Assembly: GCF_002575655.3 (NCBI RefSeq)
Contig: NC_053037.3
Span: forward strand, 142,177,207-142,241,206
Source of the DNA: Aegilops tauschii subsp. strangulata
Taxonomy: Eukaryota; Streptophyta; Magnoliopsida; Poales; Poaceae
DNA: 64,000 bases
Direction of reading: 5' to 3'
Shown: positions 10,801-21,475 of the stretch, in pieces
Layout: the number at the start of each line of letters is the position of its first letter
How positions within the stretch are numbered: the first letter of the stretch is position 1
Position numbers and translations under genes: made by a program
The notes under the pieces: generated by a model
What the model saw: only the letters and a program-made list of their open reading frames with translations
Database searches by the model: none
What the model was told of the DNA's origin: nothing

Positions 10801-13800
10801 TTACGTACTACCTGGTAATACAGGGTACGTTAGTTGTAGGCGCACAAGAGCGGCAGCCAATAAGAAAAGGAATGCCACGAAAATGTACTTCCAGTTCAGG
10901 AGTGTTGGCTCAATAGAACGCACGGTCTCAAGAGTGCAAGATTCATCATCAAGCACAGCAGTAATCCCAGCTTCCTTCTCTCCCATAAGAGCATCAGCCT
11001 TCACCTAACCATACAAGAAATATCTCAGCTTTTGCCCTTCTTTTCTGGCAAGGGTACAGGTATCACAGTTTGAGGCTACGTGATGCATACAAAGGCTCGA
11101 CATATTGGTCATATTAGCCAAATATTCAAAGAGTAAAAAGGTCTAAAGACTCGGAGCCAGGGATAGGAAGTTCAGGGTTTGAGTCATTTCCTACAACAAA
11201 TGCCTACTCATGATGCCAACAAGGCAACAATTGTCCATATCATGATATCAACAGAAGTGGGAAAGCCAAGAAATTTGTTGCTTCTATGTTTTTCATGACA
11301 AAAGCAAGACATTCGAAGAACTGACCTTTGTCTGTATTGATGAAGAATCCAGAAGTACTTCCTCTGTTACACCAGTCGGCCCGAGTTCACCTTCATTAGC
11401 AGTAACTTTTTTGCTCAACAAGGTGCCTTCATTGTCATTCTCTTTGCATTTTTGAGTCAACATCCTGTTCTTCCTTGTTAGCGTGACAATCTGTAAAGAA
11501 CAGACATCAGAGAGCTGGTTCAAAGTACACTAATTAAACATCAGAGCAAGCCAAACTGTAAGTAGGTTAATATCGAGGAACAATTCCCAAAGAACAATGT
11601 TGATAAACGTTAGGTCCATTGCGATGTCTGATGCCAGGGAAGACTACACAAAGGGATGGGAAAGCCACACGAAAACCTTGTAGTTGTAGAGTTACAAGCT
11701 ATAAAAAGAAGATACTATATAATATACTTTATGCCACGGACATGCTTGCATAAACAGATGCCAGCCAAAATTGTAAATAGGTTATAACTCTATAGAGGGA
11801 AAACAGATGATTCCCTTAAAAAATGAGCCCGAATGGTTACAGACATTTTTTTTAAAACATGTAAGATATGTTATACTCCCTCCGTCCCAAAATAAGTCTC
11901 AACTCTAGTACAACTTTGTACTAAAGTTAGTACAAAGTTGAGACACTTATTTTGGGACAGAGGGAGTATCAAGTAAATGATGTCAACATAGAGTTGGGAC
12001 ATGCATCATAAATGCATAATGTTCGTCCTTGTATAAACCCCTTTCTTGGATTTTAGTTAATGATTTTACCCTTCAAGAAGTGCTCATCATATCATGTTCT
12101 CTTTACCAAGTCAAAGCATTGGACACATTTGTATCCTTGTAATCGAACACGTGCTTCGTGATCAACCATGTAGTTTTTCAGCTGCTTGAGATGAACTACC
12201 ACAATAATTACTGCTGTATGCTGGCAAAGCAATGTTTCAGTCCACGCATGATATCTTGATTCGACACCAAACTAGTGCTTATTCTGTACAATGCCATACA
12301 GCAAAATTCATATACAGAAAGCACATATTTTTTTGCGGACATGTATATTCACAACATTTAAAGTACATGCATGCACATTAAAAGAGAATAGTAGAAGTAA
12401 ACTTTCCATAATAACAACGTGCATACCTGCAGATGAAGGCGTTCTCTTTCCAATGCAAGTTTTGCAACCAAGTCAGTGATGGTCTTAGTTTTAATACCAA
12501 TATCTTTTGCAGTGGACAGCTTTAGTTGGTTAGCTTGGCATAACGAGTTCTCTAGACCTCCTACTCGACCTCTCAGAAATGATATCTCTTCACTAAGCTT
12601 GAAGCTAGTATCTCTCAACAATGTACATTTTGATTCAGCGCTCTCAGCCCTGGTTTCAGCTTTCAAATACTTATCCTTCAGATCTTCAATCACATGTTGC
12701 ATATCAGAGATTGAAGACTTTAGCATGCTCTGATGTTCACTAATAGCCTCAACTGATGCCATTGTATGCTCTAACTGAGCTTCTGTCTCCATGAGATCCA
12801 TTTCCAATAAGCCTGCCTTATCTGACCCCCGAGTCTTCATATGATTTAGCTCTCCATTAAGTTGTACGTTAGTGCGAGTGAGCTCTGCACACCTTGCTTC
12901 AGCCTTTTGTGTTCTACTTTCTGCTTTGGAAACAGCATCTTTAATATCATTGATTATATTGCTAAATGTGCTTATCTCAGATGGTGACATATTCTGCTCT
13001 TTTTCATTTCCTTCTGTCGATACTGTTATGAACTGCAATTGGGAGCAAGATTCCCTCAGCCACTCCTCCAGTTTCTGAACCTTATGCTGTAAAGCGAAGA
13101 ACTCAGGGGTCGACAGCCTTTGACTCTGCATGCAATCCTGGCTGGCATTCTTCTCACCGCCATATTGCATCATCTCCAGTGAGCCATTCAAAGCATTTAA
13201 ATGCACCAAGCTTTGCTCTAGCTTTGCTTTAAGATCACTTTCCCTACAACCTGATGCACTTAGTTGGTACTGCATGGTATTAATTCTGTTAACAAGTTCC
13301 TTTGACGTTACAAGAAACAACTCGGAAGCATTTTCTGCTGCAAACATTCTTTCAGAAATCGCTTCAACTGATTCCTCCAAGAAATACGACCCATGTTCAA
13401 CATGATGCAGCTTCATTTTCAGCTCTTACACGAGAACCCCCAAATCACTTAGCTTCTTTTCAAGATCTAATTCATTTGCTATCGACTGTTCTAACATCTG
13501 AAGAACATTCCTTTGGCCCTCAGCCTGGATAGTCGTGTGAGATGAAACGTGCCCATTTTCATACGCATCACCTTCACTATTTCCTGTAAAAATGCAATGG
13601 TCAGGATATGGATACAGTCAACACTGACACTAATATGGCCTAAAATGCTTGAACATACCAGCTTTTCGGTGGGAAGGGTCTAGGGCTTTTTCAAAGTTTG
13701 CAAACTCTCTTCTAATTGTGGCTATCACCTCCTGCATCTGCTTCAAGGAGTCCATGGCAGCATGCAGCTTACGCTTCAACCAGCCCTCTGATTCTTCCCC

Positions 13801-14154
13801 GTTAAGCTTCTTTTCGATATTTCCAATATCAATTTGAATATAACTGACTAACCTCTCCAACTCCCTGACTTCTGCATCTAGAATCCCGTACAAGAGGTCA
13901 AATTCGAAAGCATTCTCGAGCGACTCAGTCGAAAGTGACCCAGGGTCCAGCATGAGAGGTTCAATATCATTTGCTCGGTCAGCTACCTCCATCACCAGCA
14001 TCTCTAAATTCAGTAACTTCTCAGAGCCAAAGTGAATTTTGAGGTCCACCCTAGACATGACATCGGCTGCGTTTCCAGCTCCATTTGATCCATCTCCGTG
14101 CGGCAGAACATTTTCTTGGAAACAGTAATCGTCCTGAGTGCTCTGAAAGTCCAT
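10801..14154 (-). pseudogene. WIT: WPP domain-interacting tail-anchored protein (WIT1/WIT2-like), one premature stop
   Basis: WIT proteins sit in the outer nuclear envelope, anchor RanGAP to the nuclear rim and work with WIP and KASH-type partners. My model joins 14154-13659, 13583-12427, 11490-11326 and 11004-10801 (minus strand). All introns have GT-AG ends (donors GTATGT, GTATGC, GTCAGT) and phases agree, giving 673 residues, close to the usual family length. Visible parts are an acidic N-terminal domain in exon 1, a long coiled-coil in exon 2, a charged linker in exon 3, and a C-terminal membrane anchor at about residues 646-660 (YIFVAFLFLLAAALV) with a short tail. Codon 218 is TAA (plus 13426-13428) where the frame otherwise continues, probably CAA changed to TAA. 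The remaining frame is open. It may be a null allele, pseudogene or base error; a 352-codon frame opens again at 13416. Confidence 0.85.
11876..11966. mobile_element. Stowaway MITE in WIT intron 2
   Basis: A 91-bp element with long near-perfect terminal inverted repeats (ctccctccgtcccaaaataag ... ttattttgggacagagggag). It is flanked by TA at 11874-11875 and 11967-11968, the Stowaway (Tc1/mariner-derived) target. Almost the whole element folds as a hairpin. Confidence 0.92.
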
Positions 14155-15150
14155 GATCCCTCTTCTCTACGCCTCCTGCAAAAACATATGGGTTCATCTC
14201 ATGTAAAGAAAAAAATATATAAATAAGACTTTCATTTCTTCAAATATTTGAGGGAACTAGGATAGAAGCAAGGCAAGCAAAGCCACAACTTCACCACGGC
14301 GCATCAACTCCCCAATGGACTGCCGAAATTTTTCTGTAGACTAAAATGAGCTGATTACAGGTTACACGTTGTGCCTTGGGCCAGCTGGCTAGGTCCATAA
14401 CAAAACTGGTCCGGCTTGGCTCTTTAGCTTATAGTAGTAGAAAAAACTTGGTTCCGGAAACAAGTAGTAAATGGTACTCCCTCCATTCACAAATATAAGA
14501 TGTTTTGGATATTTCAATATGGACTACATACAGACCGAAATGAGTGAACAAACACACTAAAATGTGTCTATAACTCTATATGCATCTGATTCAGAAAAAG
14601 TTAGAACATCTTAGTATTTGTGAACGGAGGAAGTATCAAGTAAATATGCCTTAATTTTGAATAAATCTCGATAAAATTTGTCTGGGGCCGATCTTATCAA
14701 CCTACACACACCTGTATAGAGTACACTGACACTCGGTCCGAATCGTGGACATACGTGCATATCCCTACCTGACTCCTGGCTGGGTTTGGATATGCCTATC
14801 TGAATCACAATCACGCGAGAAGCTCGGTGCGAGAAGAACCCCGCGGAGGCCAACCGGCGCACCGGATGATTTGGCGAGGACTGGGCAGTGGGCATACACA
14901 CGGACACATGGCGCGGTGGCGTCGAGCGCGAGAGAGGTCGGGGGGTGAGGGGACGGGAGGGGGAGATACCTTCTGCTGCACGCGTGGGGAGGGGAGGACG
15001 AGCGGGTCGGTGTCGTCGGCGTCACCGTGGAGGTCCCGCGGCGGCCGTTGATGCGGCGTCGCGATCCCCGGAGGAGGAATGGAATGGAACGGAGGATTTG
15101 TTGCGAACGGAATGGGAGGGGGAGGGTTTACCGTTTTCGCTGATTCGTCG
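14155..15150 (-). other. WIT 5' UTR exons and leader intron
   Basis: A good acceptor (tttttgcag, exon resuming at 14175) lies 21 bases upstream of the WIT start. A good donor (GCAGAAG then GTATCTCC, exon end 14970) lies in GC-rich sequence further up. I infer a leader exon ending at 14970 and a leader intron of about 794 bp, 14176-14969, that holds a Stowaway MITE. The transcription start is not resolved; 15150 is a guess. Short frames in this GC-rich stretch are not supported. Confidence 0.55.
14477..14633. mobile_element. Stowaway MITE in the WIT leader intron
   Basis: A 157-bp element opening ctccctccattcacaaatat and closing with the imperfect mirror ...atttgtgaacggaggaag, with TA on both sides (14475-14476, 14634-14635). 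It is a different subfamily from the MITE in intron 2. Confidence 0.9.
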
Positions 15151-15499
15151 GGTGCGGGTGCGGCCGTGTGGCGCCGTGGGAAGAGGAACGTTGGAGAGTG
15201 GGGCGTGGCACGACGGGGTGATGTGGCGAGGACGTGGCCCGCGTGGATTGGACTGGATGAACTTGATCAATTTGATGACTTTTGGATAAACTTGATCGAT
15301 TTGATACTTTTGGATAAAGCATATGCATGTTTAATACAGTACGTATGAATTGTTCGACTGGATGAACTATATCTATATTTGTAGTTGATTTGTTGCATAA
15401 GGTTCATTTGAATCATTCAAATGATTGATGAAATCTCGTGCAGTTGTTGAAATGTGTGCCATAAAGGATGGACAAATTAGTCGGAAAAATCAGGAGTTA
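15151..15499. other. Upstream flank of WIT, nothing identified
   Basis: The likely promoter side of the WIT gene. 15240-15320 contains short repeats of a gatcaatttgatgacttttggataaa-like phrase, two imperfect copies of roughly 35 bp. I see no clear TATA box or gene. Confidence 0.4.
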
Positions 15500-16856
15500 A
15501 ATATAGAGGCTCGGCTAGGTATTTTTAACTTCTCATATTTGAGGAGTTAGAATTTAATGTCATTGCAAGATTCAACCATCCCAAAATATGCATATTTGGA
15601 GAAGCCTGATTTGAACGCCATTTGGAGAGTCAAAGTGGAAGGAAAAATCAAGTTCTTTGCATGGCTTCTGGCGCAGAATAGACTGCCAATTGCTGATTGT
15701 CTTCGTGCGTGTGGCTGCGAACACAATGACACTTGCTCCCTCTGTGACCAATCCATTGAAACCGCTGCTCACCTGATTTGCACCTGCCCCTTTGCAAAGA
15801 AAGTTTGGCATAAGCTCACCATTACACTACCCAATATACAGCTACAAAGCTCTCTGCCGTTTACATCTACCTCTGCCTGGTGGAGATGCTTTGCCCATGG
15901 ACAGATGAGCAAGGCTGCTGCAACAATCTACTTTGCCTGGAATATTTGGAATGAGAGAAACTGAAGAATCTTTCAGAACCTTTCGTCAACTGCTGACATG
16001 GTGGCTTGCTTAATTCGGTCAGACTTAACATACTTACAAGTGGCCTCTTCAAGGCACTTAATTATGTAATCTGCTGTTTTTTATGTTGCTAATCGGCCTG
16101 AGGCCATCTGACTCTTCTTTTGGCCTGAGGCCATCTGACTTTTCTTTTGTAAATCCTTAATCTATAATGCAAAGGCAGAGCACCTGCCATTAGCCCTTAA
16201 AAAATATGCATATCAAATTCATGTCTCCTGATCGGCCAAGGCTTCAAGAACGATGGTGGCATCCTTCATGTGTCCTTTAAACTATCTAGGACATGTTGTA
16301 GGGCAATTCTTTCACTTCCAATGCATACAATCAATTGCCAAGCATACCTGGAAACTCACGTGATTTGTTTATCTCCAAGTCATTGAGTGTCCTGAGCATT
16401 GAGTTCTTCCAAATATTTCGACTCGGACACTTGAATCACCACCTTTGCAAATTTCTTGATACAAAAGATTAAGGTCCTCTCCCATTGCCAAAGTTATCAT
16501 CAAAGAAATCTGTTGGAACACCATATTTCATCATGCATAATGCCGTTATCACCTTTCGGATGGTGCTACGTCCAAGATCTCCGGAGCAATTTCTCCTCTG
16601 CTCAAATAACCGATCATGCTGCTTCATGTAGTTGCAATGTGAAGGAACAAATCCGGAGACATCCTAAACCGACATCAAAAGTATCGCTCTGGATACACCA
16701 GATTGGGACCGAAATAGTTGAGCACCAGTCTGTTGTGCCCATCTTTCCTCAACCTACGAATCACCTCTCTGCCGACAACAGAACCACCATGCCTAGTCTC
16801 TTGTTCTTACGCATGTACATCATCATAATCAAAGCAAAGTCCTCGTCTTCGTCCAT
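15500..16856 (-). pseudogene. PIF/Harbinger-type nuclease (HARBI1/ALP1-like) pseudogene, split by a LINE
   Basis: Read on the minus strand, the sequence starts near ATG 16856 and gives blocks typical of the plant HARBI1/ALP1 family in order. These are NYFGPNLVYPERYF (about 16683-16722), FRMSPDLFLHIATTM (about 16625-16670), then GDLGRSTIRKVITALCMMKYG and GVPTDFFDD (about 16490-16590). After a LINE at 15596-16200 the frame resumes as YFGMVESCNDIKF (about 15557-15598), matching the conserved block with the catalytic Asp after the H-x-FFG motif. Several frameshifts and stops break it. In the family the protein is a DDE transposase or a domesticated relative. Whether this was a transposon or a gene copy is open; no Harbinger terminal repeats were found. 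Confidence 0.72.
15596..16200 (+). mobile_element. 5'-truncated LINE with zinc-binding RT tail (zf-RVT), 13-bp TSD
   Basis: A 605-bp insertion lies between perfect 13-bp direct repeats aaaatatgcatat at 15583-15595 and 16201-16213, and its plus-strand 3' end is A-rich. It encodes the C-terminal zinc-binding domain found after plant LINE reverse transcriptases (FFAWLLAQNRLPIADCLRACG ... CSLCDQSIETAAHLICTCPFA), open to TGA at 15962-15964. Near 16093-16144 a phrase ggcctgaggccatctgact occurs twice. 5' truncation, A-tail and variable TSD are hallmarks of target-primed reverse transcription. Confidence 0.88.
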
Positions 16857-17589
16857 GTCATATTCTTCTTCAGAGAGGAATCATCCCACGGAAAGGATAT
16901 GAACGAACTCATCTACAACACAACACTTTCAATTACAACCTACTCCTATATTGCAAAAAGAAAAAGAAAAACAAGTAACGTGTTTCTTTTACCTGAGGAT
17001 TTTTGTCGAACACCTAGTGCGCAAGGAGGAGAAATCCGACCGGCTGCTTGTCAGGGCCAGTTGGTCGCCGCACCGGCTACAAGTGGACTCGGGGTGGTCT
17101 TCTCGGCGTCTCCACCCTCGCAGCGTCGTCTGAAAGCCAAAAGCTCCAAAGGAAAAGCGGTTCGGCTCGGCTGTGGTGGTGCCACGGTGGTAAGGGTGGC
17201 GGAAGGGCTGTGAATGGCTGGAATCAACGCAATTCGAGGCAAACAGCAGATCCTAAATCGGCGAGTCTGTTGCGGCCATCTAGTGGGATTTGACGGCTAG
17301 GCGGCCAGGGAAGGGCATTGGGCCAGCAGCGATGGCGTCAAACGGCGAGATCTCGCCAGCTACGATCGCGGGGAGAGGCGGCAAGAAACTTTCAGGTGGC
17401 AGTTGGGTTGCGCACGGCAGCCGGTTGGACTGCTGCAAATGTGCTGTACTTTGAGGGCAAAAATATGGAGCTGCACTAAAAATTTGCATTGCGATTTGAA
17501 GATACATCAGCTATTTTGGATCCATACGCCCTAAAAAACAGTTATTTGGGCACTTGCCCTATTATACAGCATCCGTTAAATAGATGCTC
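16857..17589. other. Upstream flank of the Harbinger pseudogene, no gene supported
   Basis: GC-rich from about 17020 to 17410. Open frames of 60-104 codons here overlap in several frames and resemble nothing I know. It may be the 5' non-coding part of the Harbinger-like element. Confidence 0.4.
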
Positions 17590-17885
17590 TAAGGACATCT
17601 ACAATGGTAGACGCTTGTGGAGGCGCTAATGGAGAAAATAAATAAATTATATATAATTAGAAAACGCCTAAGCGCCTGAGGTTACAACAACAGGTGCTAA
17701 TTCTACGGGCTAAATTAAACTAGTCGGGCGCTTCGCATGGGAAGAAAATCAGTCAAGCGCTCGCTGCCAGGTCTTGCGCTGATGCTACGTCTGGCGCTGG
17801 GATTCAGGGCGTCAACTGCCAATTAGCCAGGTTTCTAATCCTGGCGCCTGTGCTAAGCGCCGGGCGTTGGAGATGGACGCATACC
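17590..17885. mobile_element. Possible small DNA transposon (MITE-like)
   Basis: About 0.3 kb bounded by weak inverted ends (gacatctacaatgg... at the left; reading inward from the right, gtccatctccaacgcc...). The interior is rich in repeated ggcgc/gcgcc words such as aagcgc and tggcgc. No clear target duplication, so the boundaries are tentative. Confidence 0.4.
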
Positions 17886-19452
17886 GCTAGTGCATGCTCT
17901 ATCCAGAAAACGGTTCGTGCTTTTATAAACAGGCCATAAAAATCCAAAAAACATTTGGACCTCATAAGTCATACCACAATGCTACGCAAATCATCAACTG
18001 AGGGGCACACAGCATTGCAGCAAGTTGCAACCTTCAAATTTGAGACTCGTGAAAGGGTTACACCAACAGTGGATGCTGCCAATAACATCCAACAAATATA
18101 CCATTTCCCATGCCGAATTACAGCAGATTCCACGGGGAATAACAACACACACAGACAACGTTGACAACATTCTGGACCAGTACCAGTACACTCTCCGGGA
18201 AAAAGAGAACTCTTCCACACACACAAAAATTTCAAACCAAAATAGACAGATTCTCCACAAAGTTCATGTTTCTACTATATGATTTGATTTGGCGACCTTC
18301 TCTTTCCCATCCCACCATCAACCTACACATGGACGAACCAGGAACCAGCTTCATGGACACATGACACCAAGAGACTCATCATCCTCTGACAAAAAAACCT
18401 GGGAACCAAGCAAATGCCTTAGAATGGCGCCATTTCACTCCTGAAATTTGTTTTTTACAGAGAATGAAGGTTAGAGAACCAAAAATTATGTCTGCGTATA
18501 AAATCAAACAATCAAATCACATGTCCACAACACAAGCGGATATAAACAATTCAAACGGGAACTGTTCTGGAGTAAATGACACATCAGGTTATTCCAAACA
18601 AGGCACCGCAAAAACAAGAGATGGTTGGAACAAATAAGTGATCAACAAACTAGATCAAATCATAACATTCAACAGCTTTTTGATGTTCCAGGTTCCAGCC
18701 AAACCATATCCCCACAACCATGCTTATGTGTAGCCAAAATTACAACAAATTTTCTGCTATAAAAGAATTGGTATTATGAAGTCTGGGGGCTTCTGTAAGC
18801 TTGAAAAACTGACGCATTACACCTTCACAAATTTCAACGTTGCTTCTGACTAAGCTATAGGTTTCTGTTGCTCTAGCCTAGCAAAAGGAATGATATTGTG
18901 TTCTACCCTACAGGTTTCTGTTGTTCTAGCCTAGAAATGGAATGATAGTATGTTCTACCCTACAAGTTTCTCTTGTTCTAGCCTAACAGAAGGAATTATA
19001 TTATTCTACACCTACAGGTTTAGAAAGTAAACAGAGCACAAGCCAACAAGCATAAGCAGCTAGTCAAGCAATAGAAGATTAGATGGAACATATCAACCAG
19101 AGCATAAGTCACAATACCAAAACAGAAATTGGATGCCAACAATAGGCAGAAAATATTACAAGTTTTTCCCAATTACTGTGCATAATTCTATAGGTAATGA
19201 ATGGGCTCAACAAGACATGACAGTGTATTCTTCACATGCTCTGCAAGATTGTAGCCAAGGAAAAGAACAAGCAAGCTTGGCAAGGTAAAGAAGATAGCAG
19301 AGAGAATATCAGGACAACAAGAAAGGCAAATATGCAAGGCTTCCATGGTCCAATTCCAACTTGAAATGTGGCATAGAGTATCTGGCTTTTGACTGCGTTG
19401 GTCACGGGAGGGTGTTGCAAGAGCCGAATTTTTCCCAACCAGTATTGGGAAA
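17886..19452. other. Non-coding stretch, possibly distal 3' UTR or intron of the CAS gene
   Basis: No credible coding sequence. Read on the minus strand, 18441 onward follows an acceptor-like aacaaatttcag, and the stretch down to about 17950 looks like a transcript 3' end by composition. It may be a spliced 3' UTR exon of the exportin-2 gene upstream on this strand; this is inference only. It contains a three-copy tandem repeat. Confidence 0.35.
18855..19022. repeat. Tandem repeat, about 52-bp unit, three copies plus a partial
   Basis: Units begin at 18855, 18908, 18960 and 19012 with cta(t/c)aggtttct(g/c)ttg(c/t)tctagcc, followed by a ggaat(g/t)ata-like part and ttctacccta. Units differ by a few bases and small indels. 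Confidence 0.8.
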
Positions 19453-21475
19453 TCTCTACTCCTAGAAAATTTTGAGTTGGTGGTGATGGTGTGTCTGCCA
19501 TCTACGATTTTGAACCGTTGGATTTTCATCGAACGCATGCAAAGACAAGGCACGGCATTTTTGCAAAAACACGCCCGCCACTCCGGCAATTTTTCTACAT
19601 AACTCCTTTCCCGTCCAACTCTGTATCCATCGACACCTAGAACCTTCTCGGTCGCCGTCCCTTCCCGCCGGCCACCTGAGCACCGATGTCCCCTCCATCT
19701 GGCCACAACCCGCTTCTCACCGCCGCCTACAACACCCCCGTTCTTCTGCGCTTCCGGCCCCGCGCCATCCAAATCCTACCTCGGTCGCCCCGAGCTCAAG
19801 CACAGGAAGCTGCCGTACCTATGCGTGAGAATGAGATACTTGATTTTTTTGCCTCCGTTTAGGAGGATGGCAAGCTCCCTGATCTGCTGGAAGTCGTCTG
19901 AATCCCAGTGTAAGTTCATCCGGCAGCTATCTAGAGTTTGTCCATAGGTCGCCACCGCCACTGCATGCAAGGTGCTCGACACCTAGCCTGGCCGCCATGT
20001 ACGAGGATACACATCTCATGGATCGAGTGGAGGTGGCCCCAAATCCGAGCATTAGCTCGTCCAGCTGCTGCCCCGAGCTAGCTTACATGCCGCTACTACT
20101 GCTCTGATTAGGAGCCACCCATGTGGTCGGATCAACAACCCAGTCGTCAACCGCCCTCCTGGTATTGTCTTAATGCAAGTAAATTTGTGTGTTCTTGCTG
20201 AGCTCAGATATAGCAGTTCATTTTTCGCTCTGAATATGTGTACATAGATCAGTATTGTTCTCTGAATTTTGTGTAGTGTACAGAGCAGCAACCACAAAAA
20301 CAATTGATAATGTGCAATTAGCAGTTTATTATGCCTTAAAAGACAATATATTTTTGTTCCAAATCTGATATTTGTTTGTCCTCTTCCATAGCAGACATGA
20401 CGTAAGTCCATTTGTTTGTGCAAGTGCCATTTAGTTCAAATGTTTAAAAATTATATGGTTCAAAATTTGGATCTACGAATTCTTTACTAGCTCGTAAGAA
20501 ATACATACGATTTATTGGACTACTTGCGTCCAGAACTCTAGGTACATAAAGCTTTTTTCGATGGTCATGGGCTGTGCATTGTGGTTATTACTCGGTTCAT
20601 GGATCATGGAGTGTGACAATTTGTGATTTTTTTTATCAAAGTGTTTATTCAAGCTATTTATTGTTAAGTTTCAGAAATTAGCAAGTATTCAGTGATGTTC
20701 TGTAACATTTGTTAATTGAAAATCCAGGAGTATTTTAAACTTTGCATCTTTTAAATTTCAATGTAGGACAACTGACCCAAATCCATAAGCCGTTCCCAAC
20801 ATAACTCTATAAATACCCCCAATTTATTTTCACTGCGACTTATCTAGAGCTTAAGTAGGCAGATGGCTTATGCACACGCCTAAGCCGGTCAAAACCCGCC
20901 CTAAACATTCTAGCCTGAATATCCTCCTAAGAATATCTCCACCTCCCCGCAAAAAAAAAAGAATATCTCCACCTATTTGCAGTTGCAGAAATTGGAATAC
21001 TAAGATAGCACAAAACTAATAAAAGATTTTTGTTACACATAAAGTACAAAACCAGAAGTTGCTGGTGTGCCACGTCATTGTATGGTTCTATAAAATGTAT
21101 GGCAGTCTCATTTGATATGTACATCTCGATCTCTTACTGTACATTCCATATAAAGTGTATTGCAAGTGTTGTCCATTCTTTGTTACCTTGACTAAGTGTA
21201 TTGCAAATGTTTGTATGTCCCCTCAGCATAGGATAGAGCGAGCAATGAGAAGTCAGTTAGGGAGCACAACAATTCTTCTTGCAAGCTGAAGAGGGAGAAG
21301 AAAACGGTTTGGATTGTGCTCATTGTGTACCGATCAACAATATAACATCACTTTGATCAATTTCTCGGTACATATTTTGGTGTTTCTCAACACGCAGGCT
21401 TTTGGCTATAATTAAGTAAACAATGTCCCCCTTGATATTTTATGATCCCGTAGCGTAGCACGGGCATCTTACTAG
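19453..21475 (+). mobile_element. Helitron-like non-autonomous element
   Basis: Structural hallmarks are a 5' TC (tctctactcctagaaaatt) preceded by A at 19452 and a 3' hairpin (cccgt at 21447-21451 pairing with acggg at 21460-21464). The 3' end is CTAG 11 nt after the hairpin, followed by T at 21476. Rolling-circle Helitrons insert between A and T, end in CTRR and carry such a hairpin. The 2.0-kb body has no helicase or Rep domain, so it would need an autonomous partner. Its GC-rich part at about 19620-20100 could be captured gene sequence, but I recognise nothing. A 194-codon minus frame crosses its 5' border and is therefore unlikely to be a gene. Confidence 0.7.

Noticed and set aside
13418..13432. 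The GTGTAAGAG around the WIT stop as a splice donor that would remove the stop
   Set aside because: The sequence directly downstream continues as WIT-type coiled-coil coding in the same frame, and no matching acceptor restores the frame nearby.
19188..19772. 194-codon minus-strand frame
   Set aside because: It crosses the Helitron 5' border at 19453, shows no recognised domain, and its parts belong to different sequence units.
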